A program made the translations under genes and the position numbers. A DNA stretch of 27,482 bases from Bacillota bacterium (lineage in GTDB: Bacteria > Bacillota_E > JAJZYS01 > JAJYTV01): NCBI GenBank assembly GCA_021845645.1, contig JAJZVM010000047.1, positions 1-27,482 of the forward strand. Reading direction: 5' to 3'. The notes under the pieces were generated by a model that ran no database searches, had not been told where the DNA came from, and saw only the letters and a program-made list of their open reading frames with translations. Positions 15,299 to 23,664 of this stretch are shown in pieces (position 1 is the stretch's first letter; every line of letters begins with the position of its first letter).

Positions 15299-16920
15299 TC
15301 GGAGGCTTCGAGCCACGCGGCGCAGACGGCGCCGTAGCGCTGCCCCGACACGTAGAGCGGCACCGAGAACAGGGTGGTGATCCGGCCGTCGTCGCGCAGG
15401 TACGTCCGCGCGAAGAGCGCCGGTCTGCGCTCGTCCAGGCGGATGCCCGCGCGCAGGAAGTCCTCCCGCCCAGCCGGGGCGCCGAGGCGCTCCGCGCCGG
15501 TCAGACCAACGCGCGATGCCGCGACGACGACGGGCTCATCGTAAATCCGCTTCAGCCGACTGTGCAACCCGTCATACTCCGGATCGCCCGTCCAGTCCGC
15601 CATGTTGTCGCTGTTGTGCGTGAAGCAGTACGCATTGAGGTCGGCGGCGATGACGAACAGATACCGCTGGGAGCGATCCTTGTAACGGTCCAGGATGCGT
15701 GCGGCATCCTTGTCCAGCAGTTCCGAATAGCGCGTTTCGTACTTTGGCGGCGTGAAGCCGGCGAGCGGCACCCGATCAACGTTGAAGAGGCGCCCGAGCG
15801 CACGCACGCGCGCACCTGTGATCGGCTTGTACTCCATGTCGAGGGCGTCCTCGAGGCTCAGGCGCCCCGCAGCGATGGCGTCGTCGAATAGCTGCTCCAA
15901 TTCGTGGGCGCAGGCCTCGAGGTCGCTGCACACGGCGTCGACGAACGTGCCGGCGCGCACGCGCCCTAGCGCCCCGTAGGCAGCCTCCGCATCGGAGGCG
16001 AGCCGCTCCGCGGTTCTGCCGAGCGCGGTGGTGGCGGAGCTCAGATCCTGCGTCTCCGACCGGACGGACTCCAGGCGGTGTGCGACATCCTGCAGCGCCG
16101 CCGTCTGCTCCTCGGTGCTTGCCGCGATCCGCTCGACGAGTTCCGAGAACCTGCCGAGGCCGCCGACCACCTGGCGCACCGCGGCGTCGGCGCGTTCGGT
16201 GCGTTCCGCGACCGACGCGGCGCGCTCGGCGGACCGCACCACCGCCGCCGACGTGTCCTGCAGCTCCTGCCCGACGGCCGAGAGCAGGCTCGAGATCTCC
16301 TTGGTGGAGTTCTGTGTGCGGTCCGCGAGGCGGCGCACCTCGTCCGCGACGACGCTGAAGCCGCGCCCGTGCTCGCCGGCGCGGGCCGCCTCGATGGCCG
16401 CGTTCAAGGAGAGCAGGTTGGTCTGCCGGGCGACGTCCGCGATCAAGCCGCTCATCTGGCCGATGCGCCCCACGGTGCGCGTCAGGTGCTCCATCAGTTC
16501 CTGGGCGGCCCGCACGTCGTCGGCGATCTGCCGGCTGTCCGCCGAGGCCTGCCCGAGAAGCTCGACGCCGACCGCAGACTCCCGTGTCACCGCCGTGCCG
16601 ATCTCCGCCGCGGCGGAGGCGGACTGGGCGATCTCGAGGGCCGCGGCGCGCGACTGCGTGGTCATCTCGGTGGAGACTTCGGCGTCGCTGAGCACCTGCC
16701 GCGCGCCGGCCTCGACCTGTGCGATGTCCCGCGTGGTCCGGGCCGTGCGGATGGCGACCTTGGCCGTGTGTTCGGTGAGTCGCTCGACGACCAGGCGTAC
16801 GTCCTCGAGCCAGCGGTTCACCCGTTCGGCGCCGGGCTGGGAGGGGTCAAGGCGAACGGTGAGATCCGGCTGCTCCTCGATCAGCTGGGCAAGGCGGATC
16901 AAGGGATCGGTCGTCGCCAA
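15295..16920 (-). CDS. Soluble methyl-accepting chemotaxis protein with C-terminal sensory domain
   Basis: The 541-residue protein has no transmembrane segment. Residues about 45-340 form the coiled-coil signalling domain, with the conserved tip [44 protein letters not shown] (about 162-205), where CheA and CheW bind. The last ~200 residues resemble a Cache/PAS-like sensor found at the C-terminus of some soluble receptors: [19 protein letters not shown], then [18 protein letters not shown], and [14 protein letters not shown] at the end. It should therefore sense a cytoplasmic signal. The start is TTG at 16920, with AGAAGG 7 bases upstream. No other chemotaxis gene is in the window. A palindrome (16959-16980) lies 39 bases upstream of its start. 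Confidence 0.87.
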   Translation of the reverse strand: MATTDPLIRLAQLIEEQPDLTVRLDPSQPGAERVNRWLEDVRLVVERLTEHTAKVAIRTARTTRDIAQVEAGARQVLSDAEVSTEMTTQSRAAALEIAQSASAAAEIGTAVTRESAVGVELLGQASADSRQIADDVRAAQELMEHLTRTVGRIGQMSGLIADVARQTNLLSLNAAIEAARAGEHGRGFSVVADEVRRLADRTQNSTKEISSLLSAVGQELQDTSAAVVRSAERAASVAERTERADAAVRQVVGGLGRFSELVERIAASTEEQTAALQDVAHRLESVRSETQDLSSATTALGRTAERLASDAEAAYGALGRVRAGTFVDAVCSDLEACAHELEQLFDDAIAAGRLSLEDALDMEYKPITGARVRALGRLFNVDRVPLAGFTPPKYETRYSELLDKDAARILDRYKDRSQRYLFVIAADLNAYCFTHNSDNMADWTGDPEYDGLHSRLKRIYDEPVVVAASRVGLTGAERLGAPAGREDFLRAGIRLDERRPALFARTYLRDDGRITTLFSVPLYVSGQRYGAVCAAWLEASD

Positions 16921-16958
16921 ATGGACACCTTCTTCTGTTGCATGGTCAAAACCGCCAA

Positions 16959-16980
16959 TTCGACACCCGACCGTGTCGAA
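16959..16980. promoter_or_regulatory. Perfect inverted repeat, possible operator
   Basis: TTCGACAC and GTGTCGAA are exact inverted repeats of 8 bases around a 6-base spacer CCGACC. The element lies between the divergent chemotaxis receptor and mutY genes, 39 bases upstream of the receptor start. Its size fits a dimeric regulator. A hairpin in the receptor leader is the alternative. Confidence 0.5.
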
Positions 16981-17049
16981 ACCTGCTCGCCTGCCGCCCG
17001 CGCGAGGGATTGCCCGAGCCCGGGGCGAACTCCGGAGAGCCGCAAGGAG

Positions 17050-18099
17050 GTGGCCGGAGCGGACGCGCAAGACATCGCGCAGGTTCTCCTGGCATGGTTC
17101 CGGCGGCATGGCCGTGACCTGCCGTGGCGGCGCGCGCCGCGTACGCCGTACCGTGTGCTTGTGTCCGAGATGATGCTGCAGCAGACGCGCGCCGACGTGG
17201 TCGCCGGGCGCTTCGAGGCGTTTCTCCACCGTTACCCGGACTTCGCCGCCCTGGCCCGCGCGCCGCTCGCCGACGTGCTGCGCGCCTGGGAGGGGCTCGG
17301 TTATTACCGGCGGGCCGAGGCGCTCTGGCGCGCGGCCGGCCTGATCGCGGCACGCGGCGGCATGCCGAGCGACCGCGAGGAGCTCCTCAGGCTGCCGGGC
17401 ATCGGCCCCTACAGCGCGAGCGCCGTCCGCAGCTTCGCCTTCTCGCTGCCAGATGCGGCGCTCGACGCGAATCTTCGCCGCGTCGCCCTGCGGCTCTTGG
17501 GCGATCCCGCGGACCCCGGCAAGGCGGGCGGACAGGCGGTCGCGCGGGCCTTCCTGCAGGACGTCCTGGCCGCCGGGCCGGCCGACACGCTGAGCGACGC
17601 CCTGATGGACCTGGGCGCGACCGTCTGCACGGCGCGCCGTCCGCGCTGCGATGCATGCCCGCTCGCGGATGCGTGCGCCGCCTACCGCAGTGGCGCGCCG
17701 GAGGCGATCGGGCGTTCCGCGGCGCGCCCCGCGCGCCGCGAGCTGCGCATCGTCGTCCTGCGCGTGGAATCCGAGGCGGGAATGCTCTGGCGGCCCCGGC
17801 CAGGGCGCGGCCTGCTCGCGGGCCTCTGGGAACCGCCCCACGCCCTCGGCGGCGAGGAGCCCGACGACGCGGCGATTGCCGCCGTCCTCGAGGAGTGGGG
17901 CATCGCGGCTGCACGCGATAGCGGCGAGCGCTGGCCCATGGCGCATGCCTTCACCCATCAGATCTGGACGGGCGAGGTGCGGCGCCTGACGGCGTCGCCC
18001 GCACCGCCGAAGCCGCCTGCGCGCTGGCTCGACGCGCAGGGGCTGGCCGCGGTCGCCCTGCCGCGCGCCTTTCGTGCCGTGTTGACGCGGAGGTGGTGA
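17050..18099 (+). CDS. mutY: Adenine DNA glycosylase MutY
   Basis: MutY removes adenine mispaired with 8-oxoguanine. Counting from GTG 17050, the 349-residue protein has [13 protein letters not shown] with catalytic Glu40, the helix-hairpin-helix [15 protein letters not shown] (112-126), catalytic Asp139 in [12 protein letters not shown], and a [4Fe-4S] site with Cys193, 200, 203 and 209 (C-x6-C-x2-C-x5-C). A NUDIX-like C-terminal domain with LLAGLWEPP and AFTHQIW follows and recognises oxoG. The start is uncertain: GTG 17050 overlaps AGGAGG, while ATG 16942 or 16921 would add an N-terminal tail without a ribosome site. It is 5 bases ahead of the MazG-like gene, and both enzymes can counter damaged nucleotides. 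Confidence 0.92.
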   Translation: MAGADAQDIAQVLLAWFRRHGRDLPWRRAPRTPYRVLVSEMMLQQTRADVVAGRFEAFLHRYPDFAALARAPLADVLRAWEGLGYYRRAEALWRAAGLIAARGGMPSDREELLRLPGIGPYSASAVRSFAFSLPDAALDANLRRVALRLLGDPADPGKAGGQAVARAFLQDVLAAGPADTLSDALMDLGATVCTARRPRCDACPLADACAAYRSGAPEAIGRSAARPARRELRIVVLRVESEAGMLWRPRPGRGLLAGLWEPPHALGGEEPDDAAIAAVLEEWGIAAARDSGERWPMAHAFTHQIWTGEVRRLTASPAPPKPPARWLDAQGLAAVALPRAFRAVLTRRW

Positions 18100-18104
18100 G
18101 GCCG

Positions 18105-18425
18105 ATGGAGATCGGGGAGTTCGGACGGTGGGCGGTGGCCTGGGCCGAGGAGCACGGCGGGCTCTGGTCCGTGCAGGAGAACTTGGTGCGCCTGACCGAA
18201 GAGGTGGGCGAAGTGGCGCGCCACGTCAACGCGCAGGGCGGCCGCAAGCGGCTCCCGCCGGCGGGCGAGCCGGCGGCTGCAGAGATCGGCGACGCGCTCT
18301 TCGTGCTCGCGCTTCTCGCGCACCAGCTCGGCACGAGTCTCGATGCCGCCGCGGGCGAGGTCCTGCGCAAGCAGGCGCGGCGCGGCGAGCGGTTGGAGGA
18401 CGGGGGGATCCGGCATGAGGGATGA
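18105..18425 (+). CDS. MazG-like nucleotide pyrophosphohydrolase
   Basis: The 106-residue protein has the single-domain MazG/all-alpha NTP pyrophosphatase pattern: [14 protein letters not shown] supplies the EExxE metal site and [17 protein letters not shown] the matching ExxD. Such enzymes hydrolyse non-canonical or excess NTPs to NMP and pyrophosphate. ATG 18105 is chosen, 5 bases after the mutY stop with GGAGGTGGTGAGG upstream; GTG codons at 18093 and 18096 would overlap mutY. Its 3' end overlaps the acyl-CoA synthetase start by 11 bases, so the three genes form one operon. House-cleaning of oxidised nucleotides next to mutY is a reasonable inference. Confidence 0.8.
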   Translation: MEIGEFGRWAVAWAEEHGGLWSVQENLVRLTEEVGEVARHVNAQGGRKRLPPAGEPAAAEIGDALFVLALLAHQLGTSLDAAAGEVLRKQARRGERLEDGGIRHEG

Positions 18426-20412
18426 CGCGCAATCCTTCGCCCACTTGGAGATCGCCTGGCGGCCCGGGGAAACCCTGCGCAGCGATTGCGTGCTCGGACG
18501 CTTCCTGGCGGCCGAGGGGCTGCCCGACGTCGCGGCGCTCGCCGACCGGGCGGCGCAGGATCCGGCGTGGTTCTGGGACGCCTCCGTGAAGAGCCTCGGC
18601 ATCGCGTTCCAGACGCCGTACAGCCAGGTGCTGGACCTGAGCCGGGGACCCGAGTTCCCCCAGTGGTTCCGCGGTGGGCACTTCAATGTCGCCCACGCGG
18701 GCATCGATGTGCATGCAGAGGGAGAGCTGGCCGGCGCGACCGCCCTCGACTGGGAGGGCGAGGACGGCGCGACCCGCCGCATGAGCTTCCGGGAGCTGCA
18801 GGCCGCCGTCGACGAGATCGCCCTCGGCCTGCAGCGCATCGGCATCGGGCAGGGGGACGCGATCGGCGTCTACATGCCGATGCTGCCGGAGACGATGATC
18901 ATCGCGTACGCCGCTGCGAAGATCGGTGCCATCCTGGTGCCGACATTCTCCGGATACGGTGCCGAGGCGGTGGCGACCCGCCTGCGCGACGCCGGCGCGA
19001 GGCTCTTGGTGACCGCGGACGGGTTCTGGCGCCGGGGCCGCCACGTGGCGATGAAGGAGACGGCCGACGAGGCGGCGCGGCTCGCGCCGAGCGTCGAGCA
19101 CGTCGCGGTGGTGCGCCGCCTCGGCCGCGATGTGCCCTGGCAGGCAGGGCGCGACATCGACTGGTCCGAGCTGGCGCGGCTGGGGCAGGGTGGCGCCGCG
19201 ACTCCGCTTCTGGACCCGGAGACCACGCTGATGATCATCTACACGTCGGGCACCACCGGCCGCCCGAAGGGTGCGGTCCACGCGCACTGCGGCTTTCCCG
19301 TGAAGGCCGCGCAGGACCTCGGGCACGCCTTCGACGTGCGACCGGGCGACCTGCTCTTCTGGTACACCGACATGGGCTGGATGATGGGTCCCTGGGCGAT
19401 CTACGGCGCCCCGCTGCTCGGCGCGGGCGTGATGCTCTACGAAGGCACGCCGGACTATCCGGGGCCGGACCGCCTCTGGCAGGTCATCGCGCGGCACGGC
19501 GTGACGCACTTCGGCATCTCGCCGACGGCGGTGCGCAGCCTGATGCCGCACGGCGAGGAGCCGGTGCGGCGCTGGCCGATGCCGTCGCTCCGCGTGCTCG
19601 GCTCCTCCGGCGAGCCCTGGAATCCCGATCCCTGGCGCTGGTTCTTCGAGGTGGTGGGGCGCGGCAGCCTGCCCATCATCAACTATTCTGGCGGCACCGA
19701 GATCTCCGGCGGCATTGTCGGGTGCTTTCCCACCGAGCCGATCAAGCCGTGCTCGTTCCGCGGCCCCATCCCCGGCATCTCGGCGGATGTCGTCGACGAG
19801 CAGGGCCGCAGCGTGCGCGGCGAGGTGGGCGAGCTCGTCCTGAGGTCGGTCTGGCCGGGTATGACGCGGGGATTCTGGCGCGATCGGCAGCGTTATCTCG
19901 ACACCTACTACAGCCGGATCCCTGGCGTGTGGTACCACGGCGACTGGGCCTATGTCGACGACGATGGCTTCTGGTATATCCTGGGCAGGTCGGACGACAC
20001 GATCAAGGTGGCCGGGAAGCGGGTCGGGCCGGCGGAAGTGGAGTCGGCCCTGGTGGGACATCCCGACGTCAGGGAGGCGGCTGCGGTCGGGTTGCCGGAC
20101 CCGCTCAAGGGTGAGACGATCGCCTGCTTCTGCGTGCTGCGCCCTGGGGCTGCGCCCGGAGGCGATTTGGCCGATGCGCTGCGTGCCCAGGTTGTCGCCG
20201 TGCTCGGGAAGTCTCTGCGCCCCGGCACGATCGTCTTCGTCGACGAGCTGCCGCGCACACGCAATGGCAAGATCCTCAGGCGCCTGGCACGCCAGGCGTA
20301 TCTGGGCCAGCAGCTCGGAGACCAGAGCGCGCTCGAGAATCCTGCTGCCCTCGACGCCTTGCGCGCGGCTGGCGGCGCAGAGCGCAACGCTCCTGCCAAA
20401 GACAAGGGATAA
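18415..20412 (+). CDS. AMP-forming acyl-CoA synthetase (acetyl-CoA synthetase-like)
   Basis: The 665-residue enzyme activates a carboxylic acid with ATP and transfers it to CoA. Motifs in order are MIIYTSGTTGRPKGAVH (P-loop, about 274-290), YTDMGWMMGPWAIYG, NYSGGTEISGG (A5 region, about 422-432), YHGDWAYVDDDGFWYILGRSDD, KVAGKRVGPAEVES and RTRNGKILRR with the catalytic, acetylation-prone Lys near 619. The N-terminal WFRGGHFNVAHAGID domain matches acetyl-CoA synthetases. However, the TWWQTE motif, whose Trp limits true acetate enzymes to acetate, is replaced by YSGGTE, so a larger acyl substrate is likely. The start ATG 18415 overlaps the MazG-like gene by 11 bases. Confidence 0.87.
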   Translation: MRDDAQSFAHLEIAWRPGETLRSDCVLGRFLAAEGLPDVAALADRAAQDPAWFWDASVKSLGIAFQTPYSQVLDLSRGPEFPQWFRGGHFNVAHAGIDVHAEGELAGATALDWEGEDGATRRMSFRELQAAVDEIALGLQRIGIGQGDAIGVYMPMLPETMIIAYAAAKIGAILVPTFSGYGAEAVATRLRDAGARLLVTADGFWRRGRHVAMKETADEAARLAPSVEHVAVVRRLGRDVPWQAGRDIDWSELARLGQGGAATPLLDPETTLMIIYTSGTTGRPKGAVHAHCGFPVKAAQDLGHAFDVRPGDLLFWYTDMGWMMGPWAIYGAPLLGAGVMLYEGTPDYPGPDRLWQVIARHGVTHFGISPTAVRSLMPHGEEPVRRWPMPSLRVLGSSGEPWNPDPWRWFFEVVGRGSLPIINYSGGTEISGGIVGCFPTEPIKPCSFRGPIPGISADVVDEQGRSVRGEVGELVLRSVWPGMTRGFWRDRQRYLDTYYSRIPGVWYHGDWAYVDDDGFWYILGRSDDTIKVAGKRVGPAEVESALVGHPDVREAAAVGLPDPLKGETIACFCVLRPGAAPGGDLADALRAQVVAVLGKSLRPGTIVFVDELPRTRNGKILRRLARQAYLGQQLGDQSALENPAALDALRAAGGAERNAPAKDKG

Positions 20413-20562
20413 GGTCCATCTGGCCCGTGGCACGGGCAAATAGGCCATGCAAGGATGCGCCGTACGCTTGGCAAACAATGGGGCCACTCGCCAATATAAA
20501 GACCATTTGCCACAACGCAAGCTCGTCTTGCAGGCAAACGATCTTGTCGGGGGACTGGCCTC
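20413..20562 (+). promoter_or_regulatory. Leader region of the first cupredoxin copy, with hairpin and repeated GGCAAA motif
   Basis: This 150-base gap has a hairpin just after the synthetase stop (GCCCG 20423-20427 with CGGGC 20433-20437, no T-run). Four copies of GGCAAA follow in either orientation (20435-20440, 20470-20475, 20506-20511 reversed, 20533-20538). A TATAAA (20495-20500) could be a -10 box, but no -35 lies at a normal distance. Base composition is lower in G+C than the flanking genes. Confidence 0.35.
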
Positions 20563-21145
20563 GTGCATCGCGTTTCGCACACGGCAAAGATGGTGGTTGC
20601 CACCGCAGGCGTTGCTTCTCTCATGGTCCTTGTGGCCGGCTGTGGTCAGCAGACGGCCGCGGGTACGGCCCATGCGGCCACGCCGGTCTAGTATCACTTC
20701 AACGAGACCATGCCCACCGACGGCATGACCGGCAAGCCGGGATGGCCGAAGTTCACGCCGGGCGACTTCACCCTGCCTGCAGGCGCCGACGTGACGATGA
20801 CGATCACGGGCTTCGACGATGGCGCGGCAGCGGTTCCGGCGCAGTACGGCAAGGTGTCTGACACCGCCGGCGGCGTCGAGACCGTCAAGGGGCAGAGCGA
20901 GGCGCAGGTGCCGGTTGCGCAGGTGGCCCGCACCTTCACGTCCGGCGCGCTGAACCTCAATGTGCCGATTCCCGTCGCGGCGTCGACGCAGAACCCGAGG
21001 GTCGTCACGTTCGCGTTCCACACGCCGAGGAGCGGCGTAGACGCGTGGCAGTGCTGCGCACCGTGCGGCAGCGGCAGCTCTCTGGGGCGGACCGATGGCC
21101 ACCGACGGCTACATGACCGGCAAGGTGACCTTCTCGGACAACTGA
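20563..21145 (+). pseudogene. Decayed cupredoxin (CuA-like) lipoprotein, first tandem copy
   Basis: GTG 20563 has GGGGG 9 bases upstream and begins a lipoprotein signal (lipobox LVAGC, Cys27, then GQQTAAG). At codon 43 (20689-20691) an in-frame TAG interrupts the linker. The same frame then continues with YHFNETMPTDG, a cupredoxin-like domain (FTLPAGADVTMTITGFDDGAAAVPAQYGKVSDTAGGVETVKG), and WQCCAPCGSGSS. Near 21079-21083 the frame shifts; the other frame gives WGGPMATDGYMTGKVTFSDN and a stop at 21145. It parallels the intact copy at 21401 over its length. Its first copper-ligand His is also changed (VARTF against ISHTF). A sequencing error could explain the frameshift but hardly the stop and the His change together. 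Confidence 0.8.
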
Positions 21146-21197
21146 GCGCACCCACAAGGGCCCGGTCGGCGTCAGTCGAGTGGGCCGTTCGCTTTTT
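21145..21197 (+). terminator. Possible intrinsic terminator after the decayed copy
   Basis: AGCG (21145-21148) and CCCAC (21151-21155) can pair with GTGGG (21180-21184) and CGCT (21190-21193), followed directly by TTTTT. The apical loop is long, so the call is tentative. Confidence 0.4.
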
Positions 21198-21400
21198 GCA
21201 GGGTGCGATACGCCCTGTCGCGCGGACGCCGAAAGGTCGTGGGCGTGGGGGGGCAAATGGCCCAGACAACGTCAGCATGGGGAAGGTTACGATCGCCGGA
21301 CAGACCACGGAGTTTCGGTGCCTTTGCCCATCTAGTAAAACCGCACGGCCTGCAACAATGAGGCCGTCAGGAAAATCTTTTGAGGGGGAGCAGATCCAAC
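21198..21400 (+). promoter_or_regulatory. Upstream region of the intact cupredoxin lipoprotein
   Basis: No gene is seen here. GGCAAA occurs at 21252-21257 and, reversed, at 21323-21328, echoing the motif upstream of the first copy. TAGTAA at 21335-21340 could be a -10 box; no clear -35 accompanies it. GAGGGGGAG (21382-21390) is the ribosome site of the next gene. Confidence 0.3.
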
Positions 21401-22060
21401 ATGATGCATCTGAAGGGTGGTCGCCTCGCTGGCGCAGCGGCGATCGTCGGAGTGGCGAGTCTTCTGATCGCGGGCTGCGGACAGCAGCAGGCAGCAGGCA
21501 CCGCCTCGGCCGCGGGCAGCACGTCGTCGTCCACGACGTCCTCGCAGTCCTCATCGACGCCCGCGCCGCAGACGGTCTCGTACTCCTGGTCGGTCGTGAA
21601 CGGCGGCAACCCGCAGCACTCCGACTGGCCGTTCTTCTCGCAGGACGGCAAGAACCCGATGCCGGCCACCGTCACGCTGCCGGCCAACGCCACCGTGACG
21701 CTGACGATCAAGACCTATGACGACGGCGGCGGCACGGTCCCGGCGGCGTACGCCAAGGTCACGGGTACGACCGGCAACGTCGAGACGGTCAACGGCAAGC
21801 AGGAGAGCTCCTTCAAGGCCAGCGGCGTGATCTCCCACACGTTCACCGTGCAAGGCTTGGGTCTCAACATCCCGCTGGTCGCGGCCACCGATCAGGGCAG
21901 CACCGTGGTGCCGTCGGTGACGGTCGTGACCTTCAAGACGCCGGCCAAGGCCGGGACCTACAGCTGGCAGTGCTACCAGCCCTGCGGCACCGGCAGCGCC
22001 GGCTGGGGCGGCCCGATGGTCACGCCGGGCTGGATGATGGGAAGCCTCCAGATCCAGTAG
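21401..22060 (+). CDS. Cupredoxin (CuA-like) lipoprotein, intact tandem copy
   Basis: The 219-residue product is a lipoprotein: lipobox LIAGC with Cys26, then a Ser/Thr-rich linker to about residue 57. The remainder is a beta-rich domain resembling the CuA domain of cytochrome oxidase subunit II: ISHTFTVQGLGLNIPL (His146), TFKTPAKAGTYSWQCYQPCG (Cys191 and Cys195, C-x3-C) and a late Met (206 or 212/213). The His that follows C-x3-C in CuA sites is absent (GTGSAGWGG). It may bind copper in an altered site or act as an electron carrier at the outer membrane face; both are inferences. ATG 21401 has GAGGGGGAG 10 bases upstream; ATG 21404 is possible. A strong terminator follows. Confidence 0.82.
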   Translation: MMHLKGGRLAGAAAIVGVASLLIAGCGQQQAAGTASAAGSTSSSTTSSQSSSTPAPQTVSYSWSVVNGGNPQHSDWPFFSQDGKNPMPATVTLPANATVTLTIKTYDDGGGTVPAAYAKVTGTTGNVETVNGKQESSFKASGVISHTFTVQGLGLNIPLVAATDQGSTVVPSVTVVTFKTPAKAGTYSWQCYQPCGTGSAGWGGPMVTPGWMMGSLQIQ

Positions 22061-22071
22061 GGAAGCAGCGC

Positions 22072-22105
22072 AAAGCGCGGAGCGGCGATGGCCGCCCCGC
22101 GCTTT
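22072..22105 (+). terminator. Strong intrinsic hairpin after the cupredoxin lipoprotein
   Basis: AAAGCGCGG (22072-22080) pairs with CCGCGCTTT (22097-22105), and GCGGC with GCCGC inside, around a GATG loop. The A/T-ended stem could act in both directions. It begins 11 bases after the stop codon. Confidence 0.75.
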
Positions 22106-22356
22106 CTGCGTGTGCGCCGGGCATGGGCGCCGACGTGGCGGCGAGTGGCCGGGGCAGCACGAGCCCGCCAGCCAGAGGCAAGGTGTCCGCCGCGGGATCG
22201 AAGCCCATGGACGCTGCGTCGCTCGGGTGCGTGGATAACGTGGCGAAACCCGAGGCCGGCAAGGGACGGTGCAGCAGAGAGGAGGGGAGCTCGGCGGCCC
22301 ATCCTACCCGATCTTCCGCCGGCACGCGTGACAGGCTGCGTGCGGCGATTCGCGCG
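22106..22356. other. Intergenic region without a recognisable gene
   Basis: This 251-base gap lies between the lipoprotein terminator and the 3' end of the MFS gene. The open frames crossing it have no ribosome site or family motif. CACGC and GCGTG (22323-22342) can form a weak stem downstream of the MFS stop. I see nothing else in it. Confidence 0.5.
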
Positions 22357-23601
22357 TCAGCCGAAGAGGCGCAGCCGTCTGAGCCCCGAACGCAGCACGA
22401 CGCCGCCGCTCAGGAGGGTGCACAGGCCGAGCAGCGAGAACGTCGCCGGGATGCCGAAGCTCTGCGCCAGGACGCCGGCCAATGCCCCGCCGGCCGGCAG
22501 GGGGAGGTTGACGACGAGCGACTGCAGCGCGCTGACCCGGCCGTACACTGCGCTCGCGATCTGACGCTGCGACAGCGTGGCCATGACGATCGAGACCGGG
22601 GCGACTGCGCCGTCGAGCAGGCCGACCGCCGCGACGGCCGGCCAGACGCCGTGGACGAAGCCGAGCAGGACCATGCCTATGCCGGACAGGCCGAGCGTCG
22701 CGACCAGCAGGTGGTCGATGCGCAGGCGCTCCGCGAGATAGGGGCCGACGATACCCAGAGCGACGGGCACCAGGCCGGCCGCCATGCCGACAAGCCCGAC
22801 CTCGGAGGCGTCCCAGTGCAGGCTGGCGCGGAAGAAGAAGACCTCGAGCGCATAGACGCCGCCCCACGTGAAGTTCCAGAAGGCGAAGACGAGCGTGACG
22901 TGCAGCACGCTCGGAGCGCGCCGCAGGGCCGCCCAGGCCGGCCTCAGGACGGCGCCTGCCGTCGCTGCGGAGCGATCCGGGGCGGTGTGGGGCAGAAATA
23001 GCGCAGGCACCAGCACGAAGACATAGGAGGCCGCGTTGATGGCGAGCGCCGCCGCGATGCCGAGATCGCTGATGGTCGGACCGGCAAGGCCGGGCGACAC
23101 GTACCAGGCGACCGTGAAGATGATGGCGGAGAGCGCGTTCACGGACACGCGCGCCCGCTCCGGCGTCGCACGGCGCAGGAGCACGTTCTGGGCGTTGTAG
23201 GCGACCATGCCGAGGCCTGTCGCCAGCATCGCGGAGGCGTAGATCAGCCAGAGGCCGAGGTGGCCGGAGAGGAACAGGGACAGCGTCGCCAGCGTGACCG
23301 CGATCTGCGCGAGACTCGCGCCGGCGATCACGCGGCGTGCATCGCTGCGGTCCACGATGGCGCCGAGCCAGGGCAGCAGCAGCCCCGGCAGGAACTGCAC
23401 GGCCGCAAGGGTGCCGAGCGCCTCGGGCGTTCCCTTCAGGTTGTACACGAGCCATGGCAGGACGAGGCGGAAGAACCCCTGCCCGACGTCGGACGCGAAG
23501 GTGCCGTAGAGGAAGAGGACCACTGGCCGCGGGCAGAGCTGCAGGGCCCGCCATCCGCCGACGAGGCGCAGCTCGCCGCCGTCGTCCGGTCGATCGTGCA
23601 T
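22357..23601 (-). CDS. Major facilitator superfamily transporter, probable drug-efflux type
   Basis: The 414-residue protein has about 12 hydrophobic segments with the MFS loop motif after helix 2 (LPGLLLPWLGAIVDRSDARRVI, about 70-91). An NRE/MFS_3-like layout is seen, with a central cytoplasmic stretch (PDRSAATAGAVLRPAWAALRRAPSV). It resembles macrolide-efflux-like exporters (enterobactin exporter EntS group); the substrate is not determinable. ATG at 23601 is used, without a strong ribosome site. It follows the proline-rich membrane protein gene by 63 bases on the same strand and with no terminator seen, so it may be the third gene of the ECF-controlled operon. Confidence 0.85.
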   Translation of the reverse strand: MHDRPDDGGELRLVGGWRALQLCPRPVVLFLYGTFASDVGQGFFRLVLPWLVYNLKGTPEALGTLAAVQFLPGLLLPWLGAIVDRSDARRVIAGASLAQIAVTLATLSLFLSGHLGLWLIYASAMLATGLGMVAYNAQNVLLRRATPERARVSVNALSAIIFTVAWYVSPGLAGPTISDLGIAAALAINAASYVFVLVPALFLPHTAPDRSAATAGAVLRPAWAALRRAPSVLHVTLVFAFWNFTWGGVYALEVFFFRASLHWDASEVGLVGMAAGLVPVALGIVGPYLAERLRIDHLLVATLGLSGIGMVLLGFVHGVWPAVAAVGLLDGAVAPVSIVMATLSQRQIASAVYGRVSALQSLVVNLPLPAGGALAGVLAQSFGIPATFSLLGLCTLLSGGVVLRSGLRRLRLFG

Positions 23602-23664
23602 AGGGCCAATACCACCAAGCGCTCAGGCAGACTGCCGACGGGAGACTGCCTTCGCTGCGCGGGC

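Noticed and set aside
16921..17958. Upstream extension of the chemotaxis receptor frame
   Set aside because: The part beyond TTG 16920 is antisense to mutY and lacks receptor features; the TTG has a ribosome site.
20421..20445. Sigma-54 promoter starting with TGGCAC at 20427
   Set aside because: The required TTGC element at the right distance is absent.
20413..20562. Possible c-di-GMP or other riboswitch before the first cupredoxin copy
   Set aside because: GGGCAAAT recalls part of the GEMM motif, but the second conserved block (GACGCAAAGCC type) and the tetraloop receptor are missing.
18226..21102. Very long open frame on the minus strand opposite the acyl-CoA synthetase
   Set aside because: It is antisense to a gene with clear motifs, contains no family motif, and is rich in His/Arg/Asp as expected for a mirror frame of G+C-rich coding DNA.
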